The notes under the pieces are model-generated. The model did no database searches and had not been told where the DNA came from. It saw nothing but the letters and a program-made list of their open reading frames with translations. A program made the position numbers and the translations under genes. From Amoebidium appalachense (Eukaryota > Ichthyosporea), in NCBI GenBank assembly GCA_963693365.1, contig CAVNZM010000012.1:9052001-9116000 (forward strand): a stretch of 64,000 nt of DNA. Reading direction: 5' to 3'. Position 1 is the first letter of the stretch. Each line of letters starts with the position of its first letter. Shown in pieces: positions 10,032 through 34,033 of the stretch.

Positions 10032-10925
10032 TCACACCAACATCTCCACTGCAGGCTCCACGACCCTCTTAGCGAAGAACATGGCCACCCCCCTCTGATA
10101 TGATGCCGTGTGCGCAAGTTCAAACCCCTCCTCTGCCTTCCTGCCTATCGCCTCCCCAATCTCCTCCCCGACCGAACAGAACTCATACGCTATGTCCACA
10201 ATGCGAGGTTCGGTGCTAGTTCTCTGCTTGGGTGTTGGGGAGAAGGGACGGCCCATGATAACGAGCAACACGGAGGGGCTGCGGTCAAACAGACCCAGCT
10301 CAATGCCGACCGAGGAACGATGCACGGAAGATGCATGCAGCAAGTGTGTGAATCCGTCAGCCACACACCCACGCAGCCACAACACAAGCGCGGGGCTGGA
10401 CTGAAACTTGTTGAGACGGTGGGCAGAACAGAGCGTGCGTTCGAAGACGACAGGTGTGGGGTGGGGGGTGGGTGCGTGGAAGAGCAGGCCGAGATATGTG
10501 TTCGAGGGGAAGACCGAGTACAGCGTCAGGCCCTCGGACGCACGTGTTGTGATCTCTTCGTGGAGGGCCATGAGCGTGCGTGCACGTGTAAACACCACCC
10601 CCTTGCCTGGGCCCATGGGCACTGGGTCTCTCAGCGCAGCCGCCATGGTGTCTAGGCCGTAGAACTCTGCCTCAATGCGAAGTCTTCTTCGTTGCTCCTT
10701 CCCCATGGGAAGCACCTCTGTGTTTCCGGCGGTGCGAAGATAATCGAGCACGTGGCCAAACAGGTCGCCGCTGCGGTCAATAAACACGTGGCCCTGCTCG
10801 TCTGTAGCAACGGGTGTGCGCCCACTGAACATGGCCGCAAGCATTGAGCTGCTGTCGGTGAGGAGGGTTGTGCGGGTGGTCTGGAACACACGACCACCCA
10901 CGTTGAGGGTGATCACCTTGTCCAT
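10032..10925 (-). CDS. BTB/POZ (T1-type, KCTD-like) protein, copy 1
   Basis: 297-residue single-exon protein. The N-terminus carries a tetramerisation-type BTB fold: ITLNVGGRVFQTTRTTL (residues ~4-20), SMLAAMFSG, FIDRSGDLFGHVLDYLR and RIEAEFYGL. KCTD proteins oligomerise through this domain, often as cullin-3 adaptors; the ~190-residue C-terminal domain here is not one I recognise. I chose the ATG at 10923-10925 because the frame upstream of it is not shared with the paralogue at 48392-49285, whereas from MDKVITLNVG onward the two align without gaps and end at the same length. Paired CCAAT boxes and a segment shared with the paralogue lie upstream. Confidence 0.85.
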   Translation of the reverse strand: MDKVITLNVGGRVFQTTRTTLLTDSSSMLAAMFSGRTPVATDEQGHVFIDRSGDLFGHVLDYLRTAGNTEVLPMGKEQRRRLRIEAEFYGLDTMAAALRDPVPMGPGKGVVFTRARTLMALHEEITTRASEGLTLYSVFPSNTYLGLLFHAPTPHPTPVVFERTLCSAHRLNKFQSSPALVLWLRGCVADGFTHLLHASSVHRSSVGIELGLFDRSPSVLLVIMGRPFSPTPKQRTSTEPRIVDIAYEFCSVGEEIGEAIGRKAEEGFELAHTASYQRGVAMFFAKRVVEPAVEMLV

Positions 10926-11149
10926 TCTTCCGATCGAATTCGTTCCTGTGTGCATGCACTGTGTCACCGCTAGCGCTACAGCCTGCCAGGTGACTAAACT
11001 AACAGCCCCCTGATTCAGCTGGCGTTTATACAGCTTATTATATCGATTTTCCTTGCAATATTCCACCATTGTGTTTGAAGCAAACATATGTTAGAACATA
11101 AACAATTTTCCGTGTGCCGACTAACATATAGCAACAAAACGATGTAAAG

Positions 11150-11260
11150 GGCAGGCATGTGCGCCGCATTCCAGATCTATTCGTGAGCCACCTTCCCAGC
11201 ATCTGATTGGTCACTTAACCTCAGCCAATCATTCTCGCGAATAAAATCCACATAGATCTG
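11150..11260. promoter_or_regulatory. Conserved upstream region of KCTD copy 1 with CCAAT boxes
   Basis: GATTGGTCA and AGCCAATCA motifs lie ~280 bp upstream of the KCTD start and recur in the paralogous promoter (48070-48180). No TATA box was identified. Confidence 0.45.
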
Positions 11261-11719
11261 ACACTGCAGACTCGTACACGTGGCAGCCTTGAGCCTTGCC
11301 GTGATCCTGTTTGCATGCCGTGTGTGTTTGGCCGTGGTTTCAATTGTTGCTGCCAGCAGGTGAGGCAAGCATCAGACCTCCGCTGACATTCATGGCATGT
11401 GCGGTTCACAGCTACTGGACACCGAAAGCTTGTGACCGCTGAATATCAGCGCCGCCCGCAGCCGGCCGGCCGAGAAATAGCCCGTGCACGGTACTGTAGC
11501 AGCCTGCAGGTCAATCACAGAATTCCTAATAGCAACATTCCAGCTTTTTTTTGTTGTTTTTACAAACATTTGGAGGGGTTTTCTTCTTCTTCTTCTTTGT
11601 TAGACCTGTTAGACCAATTACCCCGTTTTACCTCACGGCTTTTAAACCCTGACACCTGGCCCTACATATTTCCCCAGGCGGAATGATCATGAGGCTGCAT
11701 GTCGATTGAATTTGCTGAA

Positions 11720-11787
11720 GGGATTCGTGTTTGTGTGCGTGTGTGCGTGCGTGCGTGTGCATGCGTGCGTGCGTGCGTGTGTGTGTA

Positions 11788-11826
<39 letters not shown>

Positions 11827-12240
11827 TTGTGTTTGTGTTTGTGTGTGTGTGTGTCTGTGTTCGTGTGTGCGTTTTTGCCTGTACACGTGTGGTTGTGCGA
11901 GCGTGTGTGTGTGCGTGTGCAGGGTGTTCTTCAACAGTGCGTGTGTGCATTTCTGTGTGTGTGCGTGTGCGTGTGTGTGCGCGCGTGTATATACGTGTGT
12001 GCAAGCCGTGTTCTTCAATACCGTGTGTTTGTGCGTGTGTGCATGCGTGCGTGTCACGGCGCGTGTGTGCGTTTGTGTCTGTGTGCAGGCCGTATTCTTC
12101 AATAGTGTGTGTGTGCCTGGCCATGGGCGTGTGTGCGTACGTGTACTTGCGTGCGTGCGTGCGCGCGTGCGCGCGCGCGTGTGTGCATGCGTGCGTGCGT
12201 GTGTGTTGTGCGTGTGTGTTGTGTGTGTGTGTGTGTATAT
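11720..12240. repeat. TG-rich block with a minisatellite of TTCTTCAAYA units
   Basis: Alternating (TG)/(CG) repeats broken by three related units of the form GCAGGCCGTRTTCTTCAAYA near 11920, 12005 and 12085. One inverted unit survives in the other arm near 47530. CVCV and HTHT frames here are artefacts. Confidence 0.75.
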
Positions 12241-12479
12241 CGTGTGACTCTAGGTCTAACACGGCCATTCACCCTGTTATAATCAATTATCTCTAAATGG
12301 ATGATAGAGTTTTGGGTATCCCCCGATGTGTGTGAGCATGCACTGCCATGCACACTCCCTCCCAAGCAAATGCACATGCACGTGCTTTTTCAACACATTC
12401 ACTGAGAACATACTACACCCACACACCCACTGCAATTCAAACACTAAGCCACCCTCCTCCCCTTCCCACCTGAACTACA

Positions 12480-12660
12480 GCTTCCACCCCCCCCCCCCCC
12501 CCTTCCCCTCCCAATCCCCTCCCCCCCCCCCCCCCCCCCCCTTCCCCCCGCCCCTAAAACAAAAAAAAAACTTCCACCTGCACCACATTAGTATACGTGC
12601 ACAGGGGCTAGGGTGCCCCCCCGGGGGGAGGGGGGGGGGGGGGGGGGAATGGGTAAAATA
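12480..12660. repeat. C and G homopolymer tracts
   Basis: C runs at 12487-12502 and 12520-12541, an A run, then G runs around 12625-12647. No coding signal. Confidence 0.8.
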
Positions 12661-12688
12661 AGATAATGAACCCTAGGACCAAGGAACC

Positions 12689-12970
12689 TTAAACCAACCT
12701 CCGTATCTACCATTTTAAGCCCGATCGAGGTTGATCCGATCGAGGATTTCAAATGGCCTGCCGCGGCTTGTGAATCTCTCGAATCTATCGATCATAAATA
12801 CGCAATCGAGGGTGTGACGTAAAAAGAGGCCCAGATGACGTCACACCCTTGATTGTGTAAATGTAATCGATAGATTCGAGAGATTCACAAGCCGCACCAG
12901 GCCCATATAATAACCTCGATCAGATCAACCTCGATCGGGTCTCAAATGGTAGATACGGACCTTGCTTTAA
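12689..12970. mobile_element. Foldback MITE with ~120-bp inverted arms, possible TTAA target duplication
   Basis: The left arm (from TCCGTATCTACCATTT at about 12700, through GCGGCTTGTGAATCTCTCGA) is repeated in inverted orientation on the right, ending AAATGGTAGATACGGA near 12956. Only a short loop lies between. TTAA occurs at both outer edges (12689-12692, 12967-12970), as in piggyBac-type insertions, but the ends are not classical piggyBac ends. No coding capacity. Confidence 0.7.
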
Positions 12971-12974
12971 CATT

Positions 12975-13480
12975 CTAGACCCCGCTACCCACAGTATTAT
13001 ATTTGCCTGGTATCTCAAAAGTGAGTGACCCCTTATAAGTGGCTGGTGTTCTTAAGGTGGACGGTATCTCTATCATTGTAAGTGTGCAGGCTTCAAGTTG
13101 GTAAATGTTACTGGCAATGTGTTTGATGGTGTCCGAGGTGCAACCGTGGACTGAACCGCAAAAAAACAGAAACTCTTCAGTGCTCATGAACGGTACCCAC
13201 TCAGACACTGTGCAGCCTTAACACAGATAGCTGCTCGATGTGTTCAAGTATTGTACTCCTCAGATCACACGCCAAATAGCTAGCGTTGGATCCAGGGAAG
13301 TCCCGGAGAGCTTGCATACATATATATTAGTTAAATGTACAAATATTATTTCACCACATGTAGGGGAAATGTGCCGACCTGCATGATGCTGTCATCAGGT
13401 GCCGGCCCCAGGCCAACATTTTGCCATTCTCAAGCCTTACTGAAAGGCACCTGTGCCTTTTGTGCCAGTATTGATTCCAT
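12975..13480 (-). CDS. Two-exon small protein, unknown function
   Basis: Exon 1 (13441-13480) starts with an ATG and encodes MESILAQKAQVPF plus one base; its donor is GTAAGG. Exon 2 (12975-13207) follows the acceptor CTGCACAG, supplies TG to complete Met, then reads SEWVPFMSTEEFLFFCGSVH and onward to GKYNTVGSGV and a stop, giving about 91 residues in all. The intron is 233 nt and the phases match. I recognise no family. The stop lies 5 bp from the foldback element at 12689-12970, so the C-terminus may have been altered by that insertion. Confidence 0.45.
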
Positions 13481-13575
13481 AAGCATAAAACCAACACCCT
13501 GCCACACCATGACACTGCCAAAGTGTTACCACGCACAGTTCTACAGTACACCATACCCACACAAAACCGTGCCTG

Positions 13576-13576
<1 letters not shown>

Positions 13577-13614
<38 letters not shown>

Positions 13615-13672
13615 TTTCCTCCCGTGTGTGTGTGTGCGCACACACACAAACACACACACACACACACACAGG
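13577..13672. repeat. ~38-bp C run followed by (TG) and (CA) repeats
   Basis: C homopolymer 13579-13614, then GTGTGTG and CACACA tracts. The HTHT frames are artefacts. Confidence 0.85.
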
Positions 13673-13862
13673 CCTATCCATCGACCCACACAATCAACAA
13701 CCACCACCACCATCCTACAAGAATGATACCACATTCGCCGCAAATACTAAACACATTTATACGCATTCAACTCAAAAGTCCTAACTCGTCATTCGCACCC
13801 AAAAACATTTAAGCAGCAACACCAACGAACCACTATTGCACTAAGGCCATTGGTATATTTGG

Positions 13863-26253
<12,391 letters not shown>

Positions 26254-26688
26254 CTGTGTAGCCAACTACCGACCTTACAACTATTAGTGCTCTTTAGGAC
26301 CCTACCGAACTAAACAATAGTAGTGCTCTGAGACTACCAATGTGGAAGGTGCTTTGTAGGTGACCAGTGGCCTAACCACAACAGGGGCAAGGAGCGAACT
26401 ACAAGCGCTAATACTGGCCCTAGTATATGCACTGCAGCTTTAATCATACACACCGGTGAAGCTTCTGTTCTGAAAACGAATGCTGCAGCTTTATAATCCA
26501 CACAAATAAAAAACATGGCGGGCACTCTTTTGCACTTGACTCATACCAAAACCTCCGAGCGATCTCTGCCAGTTCAGATATCGATGCAGAGCCCAAGGGT
26601 TGGCGCCAAATTCCGATTTTGCGCAAAACAAGAACGGCCCACCATCCATGGCGAGTTGAAGAAAGAGAGAGTAGAGTCCAGCGGGAGG

Positions 26689-26703
26689 TTTTTCGCGCCA
26701 AAA
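26689..26703. promoter_or_regulatory. E2F-type site TTTTTCGCGCCAAAA
   Basis: A consensus-quality E2F/DP motif, with a GGCGCCAAA motif ~90 bp away (near 26602). It lies upstream of the first exon seen for the minus-strand PHD-ePHD gene, so it could belong to its promoter, but the transcription start is unknown. Confidence 0.35.
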
Positions 26704-27059
26704 AAAAAGTTTTTATAAAACAATAAAAAAAAGTAGGAATAAAGCTATGTATCAAAATAAATGCATGTCGCCATGGCACCGACCTAGTGAACCCTGTGGT
26801 GTCAGTATTTGCACGCTTGGCCAGCCCATGTCACACCTGAGGAAGGAAGTGGAGACAGGGGAAAAAAAGCAGGGGGTTGGGTAGAAAGGGCGGGGTGGGT
26901 TTCACACGTACTGACGGTGTGCACGCGCTGCGATGAACTTTACGTTCGCTGACACTCTCGCGACCGCGTGCATGCTTTCTGTCGCGGCGCCTCGACGGTT
27001 CGATAGAGTCCAGTGTTCGCTGAATGTGTAAGGAAAAATAAGGAGCCATCTCAGTAGGT

Positions 27060-27180
27060 GGCAGGGGGTGGGTGGAAAGAGGAGGAGGAGGCCGGAGGAG
27101 TTTGTCGGGGGGGGGGGGGGGGGGAGGGGGGGAGGGGGGGGGAAGGGGGGGGGGGGGGGGGGGGGGGGGAGATAGATTAG
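27060..27180. repeat. G-rich purine block
   Basis: G runs 27106-27124 and 27146-27170 with A interruptions. No gene. Confidence 0.75.
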
Positions 27181-27460
27181 GGGCGGTGATGTGTGAGACA
27201 AATGACGTTGTTCTTCTGGTTTCCGGCGTCAGTGAAATGATTAGCCAGCCCGAGTGCCCATGGCCGTGGCTAGATCTAAGATTGACCCTTCTACGTACCC
27301 TGCATTCCAACCCATACATCTTCCACTGTTTATCAGCCAGAATTATGTATTTTGAGCCAATCCAGAGTTGGTAATGTGGTACGTCAACAAAACGTGGTAG
27401 AAATCAGCGGGATTACGCATGGCCATCCCTTGGGGACCGCGTCCAGTCAAGTAGATCTGA

Positions 27461-27783
27461 CCATGTGGCAAAAAACTTAGCAACAGTGGTCAGGAAAAAA
27501 TAGCACATTTACAAGTAGCACTTGAAGCTTACACAACACTGAAACTGTACTAGTCCTCCGGGAGAACGTATATGCATGGTGTAACACACTGCAGCACACG
27601 CACAAATGCAAACACTCGTAACTTAACCATGTGGCAAAAAACTTAGCAACAGTGGTCAGGAAAGGTTTAGGGTTAGGGTTTAGGGTTACACAACACTGAA
27701 ACTGTACTAGTCCTCCGGCAAAACGTATATGCACGGTGTAACACACTGCGGCACACGCACAAATGCAAACACGCGTAACTTAA
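27461..27783. repeat. Two ~160-bp tandem copies, second with telomere-like insert
   Basis: Copy 1 (27461-27626) and copy 2 (27627-27783) share CCATGTGGCAAAAAACTTAG at the start and CACACGCACAAATGCAAACA near the end. In copy 2 a ~32-bp middle segment is replaced by the TTTAGGG/TTAGGG patch at 27664-27688. Confidence 0.8.
27664..27688 (+). repeat. Interstitial telomere-like repeat (TTTAGGG/TTAGGG mix)
   Basis: GGTTTAGGGTTAGGGTTTAG followed by GGTTA. Three to four units mixing 7-bp and 6-bp telomere motifs, inside copy 2 of the tandem repeat. Confidence 0.75.
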
Positions 27784-28127
27784 CGTAATCACATACTGTT
27801 ACAAATATACACAGGTCAACATGCGCATACAGAGGTCACCACTCACTTATAAGGCAACAGGTGAGTACGGTTTAGGGTCTAAAATATTAAGGTTTCTTGG
27901 CCGTAAGGTTCATTATCTTATCCACCCCTGCCCTGGGGGTCCTTTTTCTGGGCTTCCTGGTTTTTCTTTGTTCAATTCAAATTTACACACAGATAGATGC
28001 ACACATTGTCGCACAGAAAGGCGCATAGTGACCGGGCACCGCGCCTGGATCCACTTAGTGTAAACCGTTCCACTCTTTATTAGCCGGTTGCACACACTCG
28101 CGTGACAGTACACACAAACATAACCAT

Positions 28128-28332
<205 letters not shown>

Positions 28333-28339
28333 GTGCACA

Positions 28340-29360
28340 CACATTGACTTTTTCGATCTGTTGATTGGTAAATGTTGAAAGCGAGGACTTCAAGCTAATC
28401 AGAAAAGAATATTGTCTGGTGCACGTATAGACTTTTCTGGTGCACTCAGCCTAATTCTAAGTAGCTAAGTAGGGAAGCCCCAGTCCCCGCTCCGAATCCC
28501 CCCCCCCCCCCCCCCGCGCTGTCCAAGTTATCGTATTTCTCCCCCAAAATCAGGCTCGTAGCACTATACTATTAGTCACAGTGTTTCTTAGTTACCCATT
28601 TGGGATACACCCACGCTTGAGTACAAGTACCAGTTACGTCACTGAGCTAAATGTGCCCATCTCTCACTGCTTGGACCTCTACACAAACGGTGGAACGTGC
28701 ACATAGCTTCAAAGCACCGGTTAGTGTGCTGGTGACATATCTTTTTGATTTTTTGCGCTCATAGTAGGTGTCACTACTTTTGTGTGTGCGTGTGTTGGGG
28801 GGGAGCGGGGGGCAGGGAAGGGGGGGGGGGGGGGGGGAGGGGCGTGAGAGAGGGAGAAGGTGGGTGTTGCATGTGTGAGTGTGGTGAACGGGTGTGTGTG
28901 TGTGCGTATGTTTGTACGATTCATATCAGAGCTTGTGTGGTTAATCAGTGGCTCAGGCTCCTAAGGCTTGTTTGAGAACGAGAATAATATTGAACTATGG
29001 GCTTGTTGCAATTGTCGGTTTGTTTTATAAAAAGGTCATAACACTGGGGCTCCTACTTCACCACCCAAAAGACCCTTGTATGAATAACCTTTAACAAAAA
29101 TAGCAAAACGCGACAAGTCAACAGTACGAGAACATCAGCTTTCACACATCTTTAAGACACTGTGCACTAGAGACACTAGAGCATTATAATTAGAGAAATT
29201 GAAAGTGAATTAAGATGACGGGGGGGGGGGGGGGGAGGGGGAGGGGGGGGGCACAAAATGGGGATTGGGGACCAGAGGAGAGGGAGGGGGGGGGGGGGGG
29301 TGAGGAGGGGTTAAGCCAGTGCGGGGCATCATTTTGGGAGACGGAGGGGTGTTGCTGGTG
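28340..29360. other. Non-coding interval with G/C runs
   Basis: C run 28499-28515, G runs 28818-28838 and 29220-29300. No frame with coding character and no paired splice sites were found. Confidence 0.4.
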
Positions 29361-29361
29361 A

Positions 29362-29687
29362 GGGCCCAACCACATCGCAGAGACAAGTTGCTCTGAGGAG
29401 AATTATTGTACCCGCAATATTTTGCGAATTAGTGTGCGAAAAGCAGAATCATTCAGCCTTTTAGCAGATTTGTTCCGCAAAAAGCAGAGATATTGTACTG
29501 CCAGCTCTGCTTGCTCGAAAAAGAATAATTCTGCTTTCTGTACAATAATGTTGCGTTGTGCAGAATGAGTGTAGCAGAATCGTTTTGCTTTAGGCAGAAC
29601 ATAACTGATTTTTGCGGACTAATAATTCTGATTTCTGCAGAATAATTCTGCTCGGAGCAATCTGACTCGGTCGATGTGGTTGGGCCC
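29362..29687. mobile_element. Foldback element with GGGCCCAACCACATCG inverted ends
   Basis: Left end GGGCCCAACCACATCG...TTGCTCTGAGGAGAATTATT; right end is the reverse complement, AATAATTCTGCTCGGAGCAA...CGATGTGGTTGGGCCC. The inside is AT-rich and full of GCAGAAT and ATTCTGC motifs in both orientations. It has no protein gene. Length ~326 bp and end structure fit a MITE or foldback; target duplication is unclear. Confidence 0.65.
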
Positions 29688-29754
29688 TTTGGTGTTACTT
29701 GCAGATGGCAGGTGGTACGGTGGAGCTCAAGGGATGGCTGGTGGGGTAGGCTGC

Positions 29755-30339
<585 letters not shown>

Positions 30340-30340
<1 letters not shown>

Positions 30341-31800
30341 AGTTGCCTCCTAGCATAGGGCGCCCCGGCGGCGCCGGCAAATGTCATGCATCCATTCGCT
30401 GTGCACGTACGCACACAATGGGCACTGATGTACGACACATTCGACTGTACATCCAGTCATATGGCAGCCCGCGTGTCTATTTCTGTATTTCGAACTTGGA
30501 AGCTGCAGCATCTGGAAAACAAAATTCTGGATTGTAAGGTATATGGAAAGAGCCAAGTTGGCTTTGGACTGTTTGGACGGCGTATGTCGGCCACAAGAAG
30601 TCTTCTGACCACGTTGTTCACGCATGACACAATGCAGCTGCACGCGGGCCGGGGGGCCTAGAGAGCATGAAGTGACCAGAACAGCATCAGGCCGATACAA
30701 CACGCATGCGCAGAAAGGCGTTTCACATGCAAGCATATGGAAGTGCAGTGCACACTTCGCCTGTATACATGTACAAGCCCCTCTCGTTCACTTGCCAACA
30801 CTTGCCTGCGCAATGCTGTTGGTGCACATGTAAGTTCAACGCGCGAACAGCTGTTTACATGCAGCCCATATGCCTGGGAGGGCTCACGTTTACGTGCCCT
30901 TGCTGACTCACGACACCAAATGCTGCTTCAGTGTCGTGGCCTTGCCGATAGGCCTAGATCACAATAAAGGGTTTTAGTGATCAATGGTGCTGTGTGGATC
31001 TACAGCAGCAACAGCAGCCGTTTGTTGCTTTTGTTTACACATGAACTAGCCAATCGGATGCGTGAATAAACTTGGAATGTGCGAACACCGTTTGTAAACC
31101 TAATTTTAGGCAATTGTGGTGCATTCTAAGCCAATCGGAATTGCTTGCTTAACGACTAAAGCTTTGGAATTTCGTTCCGGCGCTCTAATTGGTTCGCACC
31201 ATAACTGTATTTTAGAAGCAGCCAATAGCCTCACAGATTCATCTCGGCTCAACAAAAGGAAAAAGTTTTATAGAATCTTCAGCGTTGTGCGTCTATTGGC
31301 CCAGATTATGTGGGACCTATGACGAAAGTAAACGGGTGTGCCATGAGCCAACCAAAACGCAGCCCTCCTTGGACCATTGTTGCTTTAGAGCTCGGCTGGC
31401 GTGCCTACGCGCATGCATGTGCGGACCCATAAAGCAGCAACCCACACCACACAACAGCTCCGTAGCAGTGTGGACGTGTGGACGTTAGAGCCACCACATG
31501 AAGCTTACTAATACCATTCACTTGAACGCAGTGACACATTCGCACAACTTGAATACACAGCTAGCCACTTGAAGTACATTTTCTATAATCACGCAACGAG
31601 AACAACACAGCACAAAACAAACGGTCTTACGAGGCAGCTGATCCGAACTCACATTTCTTTGCACGAACAAAATCGATGCACAAATTCTAAAAACGCACAC
31701 ACTCGAGCAGTTTCAAAGACCAGCACGCGATGGCAAGGACATCAAGACACACACCAACCACACAAACATAAACATCCCTTCACCCCACACACACCCCCAC
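30340..31800. other. Unique sequence with CCAAT-box cluster, no confident gene
   Basis: Frames up to ~130 codons occur on both strands (30350-30736 minus, 30386-30661 plus) but lack codon pattern and splice support. CCAAT/ATTGG boxes at about 31051, 31130, 31186, 31221 and 31295 lie upstream of the cyclin at 31828. Confidence 0.4.
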
Positions 31801-31827
31801 CACCCACCATCCACACACCCAGCCACC

Positions 31828-32547
31828 ATGTCTGCACACACCCTCACCACGTGCACCAACCACACCCACATGCCGCTCGAGGCATTTGTGCAACATGTTA
31901 CAAGCATAGTGTCGCGCTCTGTGTTCCTCACGGCCCTCATCTACACCTACCGCCTAAAGAGTGTTGCACCAGGACCCATGGCAGGGTGCTGCCACCACTG
32001 CGGATTTGTTGCCTGTGTGACCCTAGCCATGAAGTACGTGGAGGACCACACGTACGGCAGCCGTGCATGGGAGCAGCACGCACACATGGCCTCCCACACA
32101 CTCGGGCCTCTCGAGTTCCGCATCACACACGCACTTGGCTTCAACCTGCACGTAGCACCAGCCCTCTTCACTTCGTTTGCCACCCTCCTGGGTGTCAGTG
32201 CAAACCTCATACCCACCCACCCATGCCAAGACACAACGCCAAAGGAGATGCCAAGCCCACCCCTCATCACACGTAGGCCCGCCCACCACTGGGTGTGTGC
32301 CATTCTCCTCTCCCCGTGGGACCGCACCCAGCAGTGGCGCACACCCATGGACACCACACAGTGCACGCCTACCCCCGCACCCTCCGACATCGAGAGGGGC
32401 GATCTGGCCTCCCCCGTGCTGGATGTGTGCAAGGTGGGTGGGCGCAAGAGTCCCAGCCCGACCATGTGCGCACGGGCTGCACGTGGCAAGGTCACGTGGC
32501 CCTACCGTGTGCGCACTGCACGCATGGTGGCCGTGGGTGGCGCTTAA
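31828..32547 (+). CDS. PHO80-like cyclin
   Basis: 239 residues, single exon. The cyclin box is visible: VSRSVFLTALIYTYRLKS (helix 1-2 region), CVTLAMKYVEDHTYGSRAWE (helix 3, with the AMKYVED block equivalent to A-x-K-Y/F-x-D/E), then LGPLEFRITHALGFNLHVA, the helix that contains the conserved Glu of the CDK interface. That order matches PHO80/PCL-type cyclins, which activate a CDK partner. The ~100-residue tail is Pro/Thr/Arg-rich and not conserved. The start is the first ATG of the frame; other frames across the region lack the motif pattern. Confidence 0.65.
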   Translation: MSAHTLTTCTNHTHMPLEAFVQHVTSIVSRSVFLTALIYTYRLKSVAPGPMAGCCHHCGFVACVTLAMKYVEDHTYGSRAWEQHAHMASHTLGPLEFRITHALGFNLHVAPALFTSFATLLGVSANLIPTHPCQDTTPKEMPSPPLITRRPAHHWVCAILLSPWDRTQQWRTPMDTTQCTPTPAPSDIERGDLASPVLDVCKVGGRKSPSPTMCARAARGKVTWPYRVRTARMVAVGGA

Positions 32548-33070
32548 AGGAACGACACTAAGACCTAGCGTAGCTGAGAAAGAAACAGCCCCAAGTTTCT
32601 ATTTAAACGCAATCGAAAAAGCGAAAATTGCCCCTCCTGTAAATAATGCCATACCACACGTCAAGACTGATTTGTAGATGAGTGAGTGTACATACCCTGG
32701 ACCCTACCCTGATGACGTGTAACTTGCAGTAATGCCGAAAGTTCAATGTTCTTTAAACCTGACTGAAGATTGCACAAGGCCGTGCTGCCTTTAATGATCC
32801 ACCAGTTTTTTAAAGAAAAACAGCAGCGCCGCCGCTACCTCTAAATCGTATCACGTGCACGTGCCCTAAACAAGAATCAATAGTATCCGAGGCTGGTCCC
32901 GGATTGTGAATACACTAAGACGATGAACGACTGTGTCTCAAAGTTTCTGAATGGTCGGGTAAATGCCCCCTACACGAACACTATGTTCTGTGCATGCCCA
33001 GCGGACACACATTCGTAGGACAGCTGGGTCTTGAAAAAAAAAGTTGAGATCCATTTTGCACACACGGACA
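32548..33070. other. 3' flank of the cyclin gene
   Basis: AT-balanced unique sequence. No clear AATAAA close to the stop and no further gene seen. Confidence 0.4.
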
Positions 33071-33123
33071 TGCACGTACGAACGCACGCACACACATACA
33101 CACACACATACACACACACGCAC

Positions 33124-33160
<37 letters not shown>

Positions 33161-33278
33161 CTCACTCACACACCGTCACACACGCACACAAACAAACACT
33201 CACAATCACCCACACGTGTGTGCGCGCACGTACACACACATGTAGACACACACACACACGCATGCATGCACACGCACG

Positions 33279-33337
<59 letters not shown>

Positions 33338-33475
33338 ACGCACATCACTCTATTTACAAAACCAATCACATACCCAGGCATTTGAAGCAAAAGTTGGGAC
33401 CCGTGCATTTGCACACAAGAATGTTCACACACATGCGCACGCACGCTCATGCACACGAACACACGTGCGAAAGCG

Positions 33476-33540
<65 letters not shown>

Positions 33541-33560
33541 ACTCACTCACTCACTCACTC
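33060..33560. repeat. (CA)n tracts with CGCG cores and (CACT)n
   Basis: CA repeats 33080-33165, 33285-33333 and 33484-33533, then ACTC repeats 33534-33562. Confidence 0.85.
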
Positions 33561-33836
33561 ACACTCACACCAGGCTGCTCATATTCCCGTGTGTGGGCAC
33601 ATAAGATTCACCCGGCACTAATTAGAAAGTTTTGTCTGAAAGGGCGTCTATCCAACACCCCTGCATCACCTATTCCCCTCACGAACGGGTTTCCACACCA
33701 CTCTTTATAGCCACCCATACGCCTATAGGTATATCCCGTAGTACATACCGACACATATTTTATTGTTACGTGCACACGTGTAGAAATGGGCCCTAGGTGG
33801 AGAGGGGAATGGGGCGGGGAGGGGGTGGGGAAGAGG

Positions 33837-33837
<1 letters not shown>

Positions 33838-33873
<36 letters not shown>

Positions 33874-33992
33874 AGCAGACTACGTGAAAATGTTACGTCA
33901 CCCCCTCTTCTCCTCGATATGTCACAGAGGAGGGGAGAAAGGGTTCCGTGTGGGATTGGGAGGCGGGGGGGGGGGGGGGGGGGGGGGGGGTT
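33838..33992. repeat. G runs of ~30 bases
   Basis: G runs 33841-33871 and 33964-33990 around a short unique segment. Confidence 0.85.
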
Positions 33993-34033
33993 TGTGACAC
34001 TCCACATGCCTGCCTGGGGTTGCTCCACCAAAT

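Larger units (their letters stand above)
8640..12240. repeat. Left arm of a 3.6-kb inverted duplication
   Basis: Matches the reverse complement of 46950-50540 in order: G/C-tract block (8640-9150), the AATCTGATTGGCTAGCACG-type segment at about 9200, a unique segment (9250-9760), KCTD gene (10032-10925), CCAAT-containing upstream region (11150-11260), CACCTGGCCCTACATATTTC-type segment (about 11650-11690) and the TG-repeat block with TTCTTCAAYA motifs (11700-12240). Similarity stops near 12240 and near 8640. The arms are highly similar but not identical. Confidence 0.85.

Noticed and set aside
30350-30736. 128-codon minus frame and overlapping 91-codon plus frame
   Set aside because: Neither has a domain, repeat pattern or splice context; overlapping open frames are expected by chance at this length.
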